Shown here: positions 22,143 through 35,400 of the stretch, piece after piece
How the letters are laid out: every line of letters starts with the position of its first letter
How positions within the stretch are numbered: position 1 is the first letter of the stretch
From: Yamagishiella unicocca
Lineage: Eukaryota; Chlorophyta; Chlorophyceae; Chlamydomonadales; Volvocaceae
Direction: 5' to 3'
DNA: 64,000 bases
NCBI GenBank assembly: GCA_003116995.1
Contig: BDSL01000044.1
Coordinates: 310,001-374,000, forward strand
The notes under the pieces: model-generated
Database searches by the model: none
The model's input: only the letters and a program-made list of their open reading frames with translations
What the model was told of the DNA's origin: nothing
Translations under genes and position numbers: made by a program

Positions 22143-23312
22143 GCTTAACGCTATTTTACAGCTTTATGCCTTAATGGGTTTGCATGCAAAGAATGCAGTT
22201 CGTGAGGTAGCGTTTATATCACAGTTTCCTGGAATCGTCTAGGTAGCCGCGCATCCCACTCTTTGGCCCGCAAATGTTAGTGGCCGCATCTGCCTTAAGG
22301 GGTGGCTCCGAAAACTGTGCATTCACTTGACTTTTGTTTCTTTAGTTGAGCAGCGCGCCATTCCGTCAACACCCCGCCGGACCGCAAGTACTTTACAGCT
22401 AAGGAATTCGATCTCGATCCAAACTTGTGCATAATCAAGTACGTGCGCCGCGGTGCCACGCGTTTCGGGGTGGAGTAGTGGAGTGGGTGGGGGCATGTCC
22501 ACCACCACCAACATCCACCCTACTTCTGCACTGTAGCACTACTGTGCGCACGTGGCCGCCCCGGAGCCTCCTCGTGTTCCTCGTAACAACACCACGCCTC
22601 ATAGCACAGCTCCACAGCGGGCGCTCGTGCCCAACCGTACTCCACTTTTTTGCCTCTTTGCAGCAATCTCAGCGCAGTACAAGATATATAGGATACCCGT
22701 ACCATGTACCTACACGCGTTCCTTTAAACCTCAGTTCACCCAAACCAAATGGCACCGGCTCCATCTCCATAACCGAAGATTGCGCAGATCTTACAACCTA
22801 CTGGGGTCGCGTGCAGTTTCCGAATTTTGTCGACTGGGAATCGTACGGGCACTTGGCCGGATCTGACAGCTTAAACGACTCGACGTTCAGCCGCCACACC
22901 TTTTCACAGAGCTCCATTTGCAATTCGTTCGGTCCGTACCTGCGCGCCGTCGGCAAAACCCCGAAACTGACGTCACGTTGCGCTAACGAGGGACAAGGAA
23001 GGGTCAGGCGCCGAGGCTAGAGGGTCGAGGGGAAATCGCAGGGCGGTTAGCTAACGGGCGGCGTCTATAGACGCCAGGCAGCGGCGCACGGTAAGCACCA
23101 GGGATAGTGTGGTATGGGTGAAGGGAAGGATTACGAGAAGCCACGGTTTAAGTGGGCGGCGATTACGAGAGGCCACGGTTTAAGTGGGCGGCAGCAGTGG
23201 CTGTGGCAGACAGCACGAACACTCCTGTGGTGGCACGAGCGCCCATGGCGGTGACGGTGCTGTGGGGGGCCCTTGCGCGACTGCGCCGCGGCGGGTTTCG
23301 GCACCGCGCCTC
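22143..23312. other. Intergenic, no gene recognised
   Basis: Between tRNA-Val and the 3' end of the GT2-like gene. The open frames have no recognisable features. A ~25-bp direct repeat (containing ATTACGAGA) occurs at about 23130 and 23161. Confidence 0.45.
22791..22795 (-). terminator. Possible UGUAA poly(A) signal of the GT2-like gene
   Basis: Minus-strand TGTAA about 520 nt after the stop at 23313. I saw no nearer copy. Confidence 0.3.
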
Positions 23313-26300
23313 CTATACACGATCCCAGCTGGCAGCAGATGGGTGGTGTCGAAGGGATCCCATCGGGCAAGCAGCAGAGCAGGAAGGCCGCAGTAACATC
23401 CCAAGCGTTGATACAGCACCCACCACCCACCGCTTCTGGAACAAGCCCGAGGCCACGTACTGCTGCCGCCCCCAGCACTTCTCCGCGTTGGCAAAGGTGT
23501 GCGTGCCGCCCTCGTGGCCGTCACCGCTGCGGCCCTCCAGGTACAGGTACCCCACCTGGGGGCACCGGTGCCGGCGGGGACGAGGAGGGCGAGTGGGTGG
23601 GTTGAGGAAAAGGTAGGTAACCACCTCGGTAGGTAACCACCTCGGTAGGTAACCACCTCGGTAGGTAACCACCCCGGTAGGTAAACACCTCGGTAGGTAA
23701 CCACACGGGTGGGTTGCATGGCAAGGGAATCGAACCCGGGCGAGCCGAGAATGTACGGACAACGGTCGGTCGGTTAGCATGGGCCTTGTGCGGGGGGGGG
23801 GGCGGCACCAGCTCGTGTGCTGACCGGCGGGGCCGTGGCTTGCCCACCTGCCAACCGTCCATCCAGGCCCTGTTGCACAGCTCCCAGTCGCCCCAGATGC
23901 CGCAGTCCCCCTTTCGCGTGACGCTCTCGTCCAGGCCGCCCAGGGCGGCGAAGGCTTGCGACCGGATCACCAGTGGCGCGAAGTCCACGAACTGCTCCCG
24001 CCACGCCGGCATCCGGCAGCCGCCGCAATAGCAGCAGCAGCAGTAGGGCAAGGACAGGGCGCGCGAAAAGGCTGGAGTCGAGGGACGGCTCCGGGGCTGG
24101 TGGCGAGAGCAGGTGCGTGGGGCCCCCGCGAGTGCTTTTAGGACTTCCAATGGGTAAAGACTAGGGTCGGTTAGGCCATGTGCCCAGGTGTTTTTGCGAC
24201 CTCCCCGGGGCCCCCAACCCACGGGTCTCGTCGCTGCTGGCGAACCCCCCCCAACGAGTCTCCTCTCAACTCCTCCCACCCACCTGCACAAACGACCACC
24301 GCACGCCAGTCTTGGGATCTGGATCCCATGCCGTAACGCCGAAGCGGTTGGTGGGCTCCCGGTGCTTGCACAGGCGGTAGGAGTTCATACCCAGGATCGC
24401 CAGCCGCGGCCACGCGTCGAACACGCGCTGCAGCTCTCCGAGCCAGTCGGAGTTGGCGGGAGCCACCTGGTCGTCCTGGGAGCGCGAGAGCCAGTCGGGC
24501 GGAGGGAGGGGGAGGGAGGGGCGGGGTGGCGGAGGGGGACGTGTCAAGTGGGCTACCAAGGCCCGCTCCCAGGATTGTGACACTGTTTTGCTAGACAATC
24601 TCGCGACAAGCCTTTACTAGACAGGCTTGGTGGAGATGTCTATTACCCGCGGGGCGCGGGGAGCCGCCTCCCGGTGTGGTTTCGGAGGTGGTGGATGGGC
24701 AGCGCGCTTGGCGGGCACGTACCGTGGCGTCAAGGCGGCGGGGGTGCAGCAGCCCCGGGGGCTGCAGGAGCGGTCGGGTCGGCCAGCACGTACCCCATCA
24801 GCGCCGGCGCGGCTGTGCTTCCCCCCATCCTCACTTCACCCTTTCTCCGGTTTTCGACCACGGCTTTCCGCTCGACCACCCCCCCTCCCCCCCCTTTCTC
24901 CCCGGGTCGTTTCCACTGGTTTCCCCGGCCCCCCTCCCCCTCCAGCACCTCCAGTGTTTTACCAGGTGATCCCATCAGGTGGTCCTCCTCGGGGTCCCAG
25001 CCCCGGCATGACGTCTCTCTCATGCCGCCGACGAGCAAAGACCCGGCCAGCCTCCCCCAAGCGGCCAGGAAGCCCCACAGCTACCCCTGCACCCATACGC
25101 ACCCGACCCAGATGCACCCATACGCACCCGACCCAGCTGACGGTATCCTACTTGGCACTGCGCCCCGGGGCAGCTGGGCGTTCCCCCATTTTGCCGCCGC
25201 ACGTTCGAAACCACACGCGCCGACGCGCCGATGCCCTGATCGCGGGCCCTGATCCCGGACCCCAACCCCCGGCCTTTCTCCACCTCACCAGCCCTCTCCA
25301 CTAAACCGCACAGGGTCCTTATTTACGTTCGTCTATACGTAGCCGCCGGGGTCGACTCGGCCTCCGGATTCAGTTACCTAACTAAGTTCTCCAGCATGCA
25401 ATTTCCAAGCATGTGCACCTACCGTTTTCTAGTCGATTTTGTTCTTTAGTGCCGACCCATGGGTGGATTCCTTTCGTACTCCCCACCGCACCGCTCCCGT
25501 CCGCCCAACCGCCGTGCCTCCCTCCCCCGCGTAAGGCCCCCTCACCTGCCAGATGATGAGGTAGTGCCCGCGCGCAGCTTTCGCTGCCCGGTCGTAGCCT
25601 CGCGACTCGTGCACGTTGGCCGAGAAGACGGGCACCACAAAGCCGCCCATCTCCTGGGATACCACTGCCCAGTCGCCCGCCTCATGTGGGTTATCCACGT
25701 TGACCACCAGCTCGCACGTGACACCCGCCCCCGAGCAGGCGTCGCGCAGGCTGGTGGCCATTTTGCGGATTCCCCATGGCCTGGGTGGTGGCAGCGGAGA
25801 AAGGGGAAAGCCAGATGGACCCGGTTGGGAAATGTGCTCGCTTCCCGGAAGCGAGATGTTTAGGAGCTAAGAGTAGGCGTAGGAAGGCATTATGGCGCAT
25901 TGCAGGGACGAGTCCGAGGGGCACGCGGAGTTGGCGCGGAGGGGCAGGTGAACCGCGGCGGCAAATTACGGGACATCGCGCCAAAATGCTGAAGGAGCTA
26001 TTGCGAGTTGTAATGACCAGCGCTTGCCTTTTGAAGTATTCAAGCAGGATTGAGAAGGTTGGGCGCCCGTTGTAAGCGGATGCTATCCGCCGGTGTGCCA
26101 AACAACGTACTGCCACATCGGCGTCCCCAAGCCTGCTTTGGTTGCCGGAAAGCAAGGCCCCTAACCCTTGTATATAAGTACGGTTGGCTGTAGGAGAAAG
26201 GCTGGCCAGCGCGATCTGAGACGAAAGGGCTTGCACAGCTTGCACAGCTCCTCTGCGCTCCAAGCGTTGTTCCCGCGTTTGTTTGCTGAGTCTATTCGTG

Positions 26301-26404
26301 CATTCCGGGAAAATGTTTGGATCAGGGCCTGCTGCTGCAAAGAGCTGTATGATACACGGCAGGGTGATCACTGTGAGGATTACATTGATCCGTATGCCCA
26401 GCAT
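23313..26404 (-). CDS. GT2-like (GT-A fold) glycosyltransferase, signal-anchored
   Basis: Six exons give about 316 residues: 26404-26166, 25780-25546, 24475-24284, 23991-23848, 23555-23431, 23328-23313. Residues about 6-25 form a hydrophobic signal anchor (IRINVILTVITLPCIIQLF), implying entry into the secretory pathway as a type II membrane protein. ELVVNVDN, then LIIWQDDQVAPANSDWL, match the nucleotide-sugar and acidic motif region of GT2/GT-A enzymes. FVDFAPLVIRSQAFAALGGLDES with GIWGDWELCNRAW matches the typical GGxDE...DWELC acceptor region. The sugar and acceptor cannot be told from sequence. The acceptor of exon 4 (23991) has a poor pyrimidine tract but keeps phase. The last exon is only 16 nt (Arg-Trp-Asp-Arg-Val-stop) and is tentative. 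Confidence 0.75.
23596..23712. repeat. 16-bp tandem repeat in a GT2-gene intron
   Basis: About seven copies of GGTAGGTAACCACCTC with few substitutions, in the intron between exons 4 and 5 of the GT2-like gene. Confidence 0.9.
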
Positions 26405-29400
26405 GATCGCAAACTATGATAGCTAGAATTTCAGCAGCCAAGTTGGCAACAGCTCGCCGCAAACCTGGAGTACGATCGTTTGGTTTGTGACGTTTTTCAT
26501 CGTACAATATGCAACGGTGAATCGTGAATACTAGTATACCACGAGCTAGAGGGCTTCTGCATCATACGCAAATAAATCCTACATGCTCCGACCTGTGTGT
26601 ATTACTGTTAGATGACGAAGCTGTGATAAGAGATATCATCCCGTGATTCGGAATGAGCTTCCTTTCGTACCACCAGTTTACGCGCTCTTGTAGGCACACC
26701 TGCAGCCGCATAGTCCAATACATTATTCAGTCAAAACCTCCATGGAGTGACATGGTCCGACAGCGTTTCAACAGCGCACTAGAACAGACGCGGTGTCATA
26801 AGTTTTTCGGGGTGATCTGAGGTAATTAATATTCAGCATCTTCGAGACGCGATGCTCAACAAGGCACGGCGGCAGCGACGGCGGCAGTGACCAATGAGAC
26901 GATGAGAGTGGAGTTGGTTGCATGGGAAATAATCGGATTTGACGCTGTGGGATCATCCAGGATGATCTGAAAACCTGACCTCAAATCGTCATGTTTCGAG
27001 GACGCTTTGGATACGGCTCGGTCGCATCGGCAAAAACGATGGGACTAAGCCGGCTGGAAGCGTATTGGAGGGCAGGACGCGACAGGGAAGAAAAAGTAGC
27101 ACGGTTTTCAAGAGAGCAGGCTTAATAGTGCCAGGCAGGCCGGCACATACGCTATTAGTCAACGGCTTCGCGGCCTCATACGATAGCCAAGACCACTAAC
27201 GCCTGTAACCAGCTGCAACTCGACGCCTTGGAGCTTACCCGAGGTCGCAGATGGAAGGGCGCTGTCGTGGCCTAAAGCACACCCTGATAGAATTGATCTC
27301 ATGACATTGAAAGGGCTCACTGGTTCCTTAGCGCTGGGCTTGAGCTTGAGGACCCTGCCAACATGTGTTCCCGCGTCGCCTTCCCGGAAGATCGGCAGCC
27401 ACGGCCCTAGACCGGCATTCAACCTTGTGCCCGACAGTTTTAAACGTGGGATTAACTAACTTGCAGCGACTTGCCTTCGAAGTAAGCATACCCAAGCGCC
27501 CAGACGGAGGTTTGCAGACGAAACGCTTGACCGCCTCTCCAAATTATGCGCGGAGTGTCGTGGAACACCCGCCGGGCACACCCTGCAGGGAGGGTAGAGA
27601 AGGGCAACTTAGGACAATTTCAGTATCTATCAAGACTCGAGAAAGTGTTAATATGCATTAACTATCGAAAGCATAGCCATGACTCTTGGCAAGACAGGAC
27701 AAGAAGACCCATGTCCACCATATCCGTGGCCTCACCACATGGGAGCTGGGGCTGAACCCAGCGGACGCTTCGAAGGGCACAGAAGAATCCCGAAAGGCAC
27801 AGAGACGTCACCCTGACTATACACCCCGCACGAAACAGCGGGGAACGGTGACGACAAGGTGCCATGGGAAGAGCAGCCCAAGGGCACCCCAGACGGCGGG
27901 ACCAAACTGTCGCAAAAGGGAAGTCTCCAAGTGGCTGAACCGCCACAACCCACACAGACGCGCCAACCGTCGTGCCTACCAATGGAAGGAAGCAAGGAAC
28001 GAGGGCAGCCTTCAAGCGCAAGCAGAACACCACAGACAGCACCCCACATTGACAGAGACCCAGGATCACCGGTTGCGGGGGCGCCGTTGCCCGCACAAAT
28101 CCACCTGAATCCACCAGGATCCACCAACGAAGTTTTCCCGAGTGGCCGCCAGCGCCGATCGTCCGTACCAAATGATTTAATACATAGCTCAGTCGAGGCA
28201 TTTATGGGGTGTACAGCGTGACGTACTTCCAGCGTGCTGCAAAATAGGCCAACCACGACGCACAAAACTAACCGAAGTCCGCATTCCGTTGCCAGGCCTT
28301 TCGCTTCTCATCGGACGCACCATCCAATGCTTAGGCTTGGTTTATGATAACCACGTACTGCATTCCTGTTACAATAGGTTGTCATAAAGTACTGCACTAA
28401 GAATGTACAGGAACAATCTATGTGTACATTTGCGTCCCCTTGCTGAAATTGAACCAATTGATTGCCGCGCGTTACATTTGTCCACCTCTTGCCGTGGTTG
28501 CTTGACTTCAGTGTGTGGTCTGGCTGTGACTTATGGTAGGCTGGGCTGTGACCCAGGCTAGCTGAACACCTCCTGTTAAAGGTCTGGATAACATGGGCTG
28601 CACAGACTGTAATGCAAGGCTTCCGCCCATCCTTGGAGGAAGTCCTGGCCTCAGGGGTTTACAGCAGGAGAGCCAACGCACCCCAGCTCCGTAACTAGGA
28701 GGTTATACTTATAGGGACCATTGCTTTACCGGGAGCATTAGAAGAGCTGCTGTTAGCTTGTAGGAAAGGTAAGCCCCGCGGTGCTACCGGCTACCCACGG
28801 TACCTCAACACAGGCGCACGAAAATGTTGTTCAAAACGCGTAAACTGCACACCATTATTCCCGCACAGGAGCAGAGGTTTAACAGTGACGCCGCTTAGAA
28901 CGTCACGTGCGCGAGAGCAACGGCCGCGCATGGCGCCACTGCCCCGCGGCAGGCGCACAGCGCGCTGCGGAAAATTCTGGCAGGTAGGTCTTAATAAACA
29001 ACTGTACACGAGCAATTCATGGCGCATTTCCTCTTCTTAGAGCGGAAGTCGCAGCGGGAGCACAGTAGAGCAGTAGGCTGAAGCCTAGGTCAACACCGCC
29101 GCACATCCGACCGAGACCGATCCGCAGACCGGGAATCGCACGTTAACAGTATTGCAAAGAATTTCCCCCCGGGTTCGGCGGCGCGCCGTTGACGGTGATG
29201 GTGCCGTGGCCAACACGCCACGGTTGAAATGAAAAGCACGGCGCGTCACGGCGTAATCCGCGTTGCGAGCGGGACTTCGCCTTCGTTACACGCGGGCTTG
29301 CGTTACAAGCAATTTTGTTGCAATGCTTTGAACAGTCGATGCGGGCTCCGTGCCGAACTGCCTCACCGCCCGCCTGGCCCTGCGCCCGCCCCATTGAATT

Positions 29401-29444
29401 CTTCCGACGCACCCACCGAGTCCACGCAAACCGTTGGGCGTTCC
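26405..29444. other. 3-kb intergenic gap, no gene recognised
   Basis: Divergent gap between the GT2-like gene (minus) and guanylate cyclase A (plus). Base composition is lower in GC than the genes. Open frames at 27662-28201 (-) and 27686-28108 (+) lie on opposite strands over the same DNA and match nothing I recognise. A degenerate transposon remnant is possible but not shown. Confidence 0.45.
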
Positions 29445-32400
29445 ATGCCTGCTCGTTGCTCTACCATGCACCCGCCCCCCCTCCCTGCCGCCATGCGCTG
29501 GACTGGCCGACCCCCCCATCAGGCTGCATGCTGCGCGCTACGTGAGCGGCCGCTGATAATGGCCGCGGCGGTCGCCGTGTTTGCGGTGCTGCTAGCGACG
29601 GGCCTGGCCAGCGTGCTCACCGCGTCTGCAGGTATACGGCAGCAAACCCACGTGTGCCATTACACATACAGCTGCACTGTGCCCTCCCTCCGCAACAAGA
29701 GCTGCGTTGCGTTGCCTGCACCACTGGCATTGTGGTTCCACACCTGCTGTTCCGCCCTCGAGGGTGCTTCGTTCGCGGCGCCTCGGTCGAGTGCCAACCA
29801 GATCATGAAGCGGGGCCCGGCTCGTGGATTGCGTACGTATTCGTGTTTTCCGCGTCCGCAGAGTGTAGCTGTTGCGCTCCAGATGCCGCAGCTCCTCAAG
29901 GAGGGGAGGGTTCTGCACAGTCGGTAGAATGCGCCCCGGCGTGGCCCACATCCTGAGGTTCCTGACACACCGCTGCCCCCTTCCCTCCCCTCCTGTCGCC
30001 CTCCCCGCGCCTCACCCACCAGTGTCGAAACGGAACGCCAAAGACCTGGCGACGCACGGCCTGGGCTACCAGTGAGTGCTTACCACCGACCAGAGGCTAG
30101 CAACCACCACCTCAACTAGGACCGAGTCCCACCAGCTCTACTCCGGCGGCGCGTAGCAAGCTCGCTACGACACTCTCCGATGTGCCGGTTGCACGGATGC
30201 CGAATGCCACATAACGAATTTGCGCAGTTTGCGCCCAACTCGTTGCTGTCGGTATGCTGACTGCTGACTGTTGCTTCCTTGTGCCCTTCCCGGCGTTCGA
30301 GGGAAGGTACAGTACTGCTTGCGCTGTGTTCCATCACATACAGCTTTACCGCTACGACTTTTCTATTTTCCGCCACGCCGCGCGGAACTCCGCACGGAAA
30401 CCGAACAGTCCCGGCGGAGCGTTGTGCACGCGCGTAGGAGAGCTCGGCTTTGTGAACTGACCGAGCTGCCCGGTATGAACCTGACTAGGAACCTTGCCTC
30501 GTGTGCGGGCGTTGGTGCTGCGCCTCAGGGTGGCGCAGTCGCTGAAGGAGGCCTTGCTGATCGCCACCTTCGGGTCGGAGCTGCTGTCCACTGTGGTGAC
30601 CCGACAGCCGCTTTGCAGCGTTCTGGGGGCGGAGTGGGACGCCATCTCCCAGGACATCATGGACAAGGTGAGGATAGGAAAGTGTGAGCTCCAGGGGGGG
30701 AGCGCAGCTAGCCACGGCACATGCAGTGCGCCCCGGCCCGGGAGGTACGGCAAAGTTCGGCGGGGCACAACGGAATGTCCCCTGGGTAAAGCAGGCTTCG
30801 TCGTAGGGAGGGTTTGGTCATGCACCTGGAAGCACACGCTGGCGCCAGTTGCCAACGCACGTTGTAGCAAGCCCTCGGGCATACACGCTGAGACCAACCA
30901 GTCCCGCACCAGCACTGGCTGTGGCCCGTCTCCAAGCCACTTCGCACCCTCCCGGGGGTGCCGTGTCGTCGCCTCGTCGCAGGTCGACCCGGGGATCGTG
31001 AAACAGCTGGAGATCGACGTCGCGGGCGTCATCTGGAAGACGTACCCAGCCCTGGAAGGCGAGGTCGCGGAGATCCTGTACGACAGGGATCTCTTGAAGG
31101 AGCCCGACGACCGTCCCGGCATGATCTACGCGCTGCAGGAGAAGGAGACCATCTTCATGGGGCCGTACAACTGCAGGGGTGGCTTTAAGTGCGCATGTGG
31201 GTCTTATCGGCGGGTTCCGGAGCGGGTTCCGGAGCGGGACGTGCAACTCGGAGGGTGCTTCATGAGGAGCGGCTTGCGCGGTGTTGTGAAAGGTTGGGCT
31301 CTCGCCGTTCGGCTGTTAGCTCACAATGCGACATTGGACTCGCGACCTGATCCGTCCAAGTGGGCAAACCGGGCTGGAACTAGCATCTGCTCCTGCTGCT
31401 GCTGTCCTGAGAGCCCGTCACCCGCCCGTCCCTTCGCGTTGCCTCCTCCGCGTGCTGCACCTCAACCCTGCCAGTCACCGTCACGCCGCTGTTCCTGCCC
31501 GCCCCGAGTGAGGACTACGACTGGGGCTGCGGCTACCAGCCGTACAACTGTACGGACCTGTGCTGGGACCCGATGACCAAAACCAAGTTCTGGGGCCAGG
31601 TACGCTGCCAGCGTTGTCGGCCAATGCAGGGCACCCTGTACTGCGCCCTGTGTTGGTAGCTTCCTGCACCTCCCGCGCCCACGCCCCCACCCTCTCCGCT
31701 CCCACCTCCCTCCTCTCCCGCCCTCCCGGCTTGCTCCGCCCCGCGGCCCTCTAGGTGTCCACGATGCTCGACCTGGATCCGCTGCTATCGGGAAAGGATC
31801 TTCGTCTGCAGATCCTGGGGCAAAGTGGCTACCAATACAAGGTACGCATGGCCCCTGCTCGCCCATTGCGTTGTATAAAATATCAGACAAGCGACGTTTT
31901 CCTTTCCAGCTCAAGGCGGTCAGACAGGCAGGCAGGCACCAGCCCGCACCAGCCGCTAGGGCTGGTGCTGGCCATGGCCAGGGCTGGTGCTGGCTGGAAC
32001 TAACCGGACAGGCTGAGTCAGGGTTGCTGTACGTTGCGGCATCACTGCGATGGCCCCCCTTTCCCTGCGTCCATGCATCCATCCACGTTTTCGTGCTTCG
32101 CAGCTTCATCCACAGCATCGTACGCCGTATTCCCCCGCCCGCCCTGCCGCCGCAGCTGTGGCAGGCCCACACATCGGTGTCAAACCCCCACTTCGTGATG
32201 GCGCGCACCGCCACACTCCCAGAGGATCCCGTGACGCTCCGGATCGCCAACTACAACGTCGTTTGGTGGGGTCGGGCAGGGTTAGTAAGGACAGCCCGTG
32301 GGTCGGCACTGACCAGGAAACCAATTGGGAAACCGTTTGGTGCACACGTTTGGCGATGTCGGGCAGGGTCGGGTGGGTAGGTGGTCACTGGCGCTTGCAT

Positions 32401-35400
32401 TGGCGGACAGCGGGTGGCATACTGGCATAAATTGGTGCTCTCTGGGGTGCGCGAAGCACTTCTCCGCTGCATACCTCGGTTGTTTGTACGACAAGAAAAC
32501 CACGCCTCGAGCATCCTCGTCATTGGTGACGCTTCGGCCGCCGTCGCTGCTTCCACCGCTGCTGCCACCACCGCTGCTCCCCCCGCTGCTGCCCCCGCTC
32601 CTCCCCAGGTACCTGGAGCTGGCCCCCGCGTCGGGCTGGGTGCCCGCCTGGCGCGCTCCCTGCATCGCGGCTGTGGTGGTGGGGTCCGCCCTGGTTTCGG
32701 TGCTGGTGCTGTGGCTGCTGGTGTCCAAGGAGCAGCACAACACGCTGCTCAGGGCCATGCTGCCAGACAAGGTCATCAAGCAGCTACAGGTGACACATGT
32801 TGCGGTGATGGGTGGGCTCCGAAGCCGCAGCCATGCTTCAAGATTATTGCACATTCGGTGACGATGCCGCAGGGTGGAGATTCGTCGATTGCCCAGGAGT
32901 ACGACAACGTGACGATTTTGTTCAGTGAGTTGGGAAGGGCTCGCTATCAGGCTGGGCAATGCCACGCAACGGGGCTGTTTATCGCGGAGAGCCGACGGAG
33001 AAGATCATTATGTAGATTATCAGTGGGTGGCCCTACCTCTCGCCGCGCGCCGGCCTTCACAGCTGTCGGCGGCAGTGGACCTACTCGCCCGGGGTGGTGC
33101 GTTCGGGTGGTGGCGTAATCCTAGTGTTGTCCTGGCGTTCAACAATGATTCGTTCGACGTTATTCACAGCCCTGTTCTCGCCCGCCTCACCAAACCCCAT
33201 GCCGCATCGGCGCCGTCCCGCCACCTTCCACCGCCGCCGCCGCCGCCACCGTCGCCGCCACCGCCGCCGCCACCGCCACCTTCCACCGCCACCGCCACCG
33301 CCGCCGCCACCTTCCACCGCCACCGTCGCCGCCGTTTCGCCTCGGCAAACCGAACGATCCCTGGACCTCCAGGCGACATAGTAGGTGCCTGGGCGAAGCG
33401 AGGTCGGGCTGGAATTCAGGAAGGAACCTAAGGCGCTCTTGCAGCGGCATCTATGCAGCCCCTTGCTTGGGGGCCCTTTGGCTGGTGCCCTGCCCCTGAC
33501 CTGCCTCGACGCAACCCGGGAAAACGCACGCGTGCCAGCCCCCGTCCGCGGACCGCAACCGCCCTAACCGCCCAACCGTCCTCAACCTCCCCTCCCCACC
33601 CCCCAGGTGGGCTACACGTGCGTCGCCTCGCAGCTGTCCCCTCGCCAGGTCATCACGTTGCTCAACGAGCTCTTCAGCGTCTTCGACGAGCTCACCCAGC
33701 GCAACGGCGTCTACAAGGTAGTTGGGTGGTTTCGGAGGTGGCAGTGGGGGCGGCTGGGGGCTGCCTGCTGTCCGCCCGATCGACCTCGCGCCTGTCCAGC
33801 TCCGACTGCGAGATGTGGCAGCTTGCAGCCTCCCATCCTGCGGACGTAGGTGGGCAGAAGGCTTCTCAGGCACCGTGTCGACACGTCACCCCAATCTCAC
33901 ACCGTTGCCCGCACGTCCCGTAGCATAGGGGCCACGTATTAGCCACATGAGTCATGATCCCCAAGTGCCCCTGCCCCCTCTTGCTCCCCTGGCTGGCTGG
34001 CTGGCTGGCTGGCTGGATGGATGGATGACAGGTGGAGACCATTGGGGACGCGCTGATGTGAGTGGGCGGGAGCAGCAGCAGCGGGGACGGCGGCTGCGAC
34101 CTGTACGCACCTAGCACGCAGCACCCTACTGAACCCTACCTGCTGGATCTGACGCTCTGTCTGCTGCTGCCGGCTGCTCTCGGGCGGGACGGCCTACCTT
34201 GCACTGCCTGATGTGCGTCTGTGCGCGCATACACGTGCGCAGGTGCGTTGCGGGCTGTCCCACCCCGGATGACCCCGTCAGCAACGCCGTACGAATGGCC
34301 AACATGGCTCTGGACATGATCCAGGCGGTGGAGCAGTTCCAGCCCTCCCTGGAGGGCGTGCGGGTGCAGATACGAGTGGGCATACACTCGGGTGAGTCAC
34401 CACTTGAGTCACCGCTTGAGTCACATGGCGGGCGCTGAGGGCCAGGGAGGGGCGAATGCCGCCACATGCGGCAAGCCAAAGGATTGCCGGCACGCCTTAC
34501 CCGCACCTCCCTCCCTCGCCCGGCTCCTCTCCGTCCCCCAGGCCCCGTAGTCGCGGGTGTGGTGGGCAGGAAGATGCCCCGCTACTGCCTGTTCGGCGAC
34601 ACCGTCAACACCAGCAGCCGAATGGAAAGCACCTCGGAGCCCATGCGCATCCAGGTGGGGTGGAGGGGGAGGAGGGGGGGAAGCCGGCGGTCGTTGCCCA
34701 GCCCTGTTTTGTAAGATGCAGCATCAGCTGCCCTCGACACGCCCTTGCATATAAGCAAACCAAACAATGGGCTCCGTCCCTCTACCCAGATAAAGGCCAT
34801 CGCGTTTGTTTCTTTCCCTGCTCACGCAAGTGTCCGCCCCTGCCCCTGGGGCGCACGCAAGTGCGAAGCCGCCGTGCCCTGCCCACGCCCTCCTCATGCC
34901 CTGCCCACGCAAGCAACTCTGCCCGACGGCTGCCTGCTGACGGTGCCTCCGCTCCGGCCCGCACGCCGCTGCGCAGGTCTCGTCCCTCACGGCCTCGATG
35001 CTGCAGGCCAGCGGACAGGAGTTCGAGTTGAAGTCCCGCGGTCCAGTCAGCATCAAGGGGAAGGGTGAGAGGGGCGATCACCAGGACCATGTCGCCAGGG
35101 CTGTTATTGAGTTTAGGCTGTGTATGCACCTGCGCAGTCCTGCCCTGCCCTGCCCTGTCAAGTCCTGCCCTGCCCTGCCCTGCCCTGCCCTGCCCTGCCC
35201 TGCCCTGCCCTGCCCTGCCCTGCCCTGCCCTGCCAGGCACCATGGAGACATTCTGGCTGTGCTCCGGGCCGCAACCCACTCCCCGCGGCAAGTCCTTCCT
35301 TGCAATGCTGCAGCGGCCCCCGTCGATGATCATACTGCCGCCTCCGCCCCCCCGCCTGGCGCTGCGAGCCATGACCTACCCGGAGCCGGGCAAGCCGCCG

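Noticed and set aside
27662..28201. Overlapping open frames on both strands (179 and 141 codons)
   Set aside because: Both cover the same DNA, neither has a recognisable motif, and there are no flanking splice signals that extend them. A transposon fragment is possible but unsupported.
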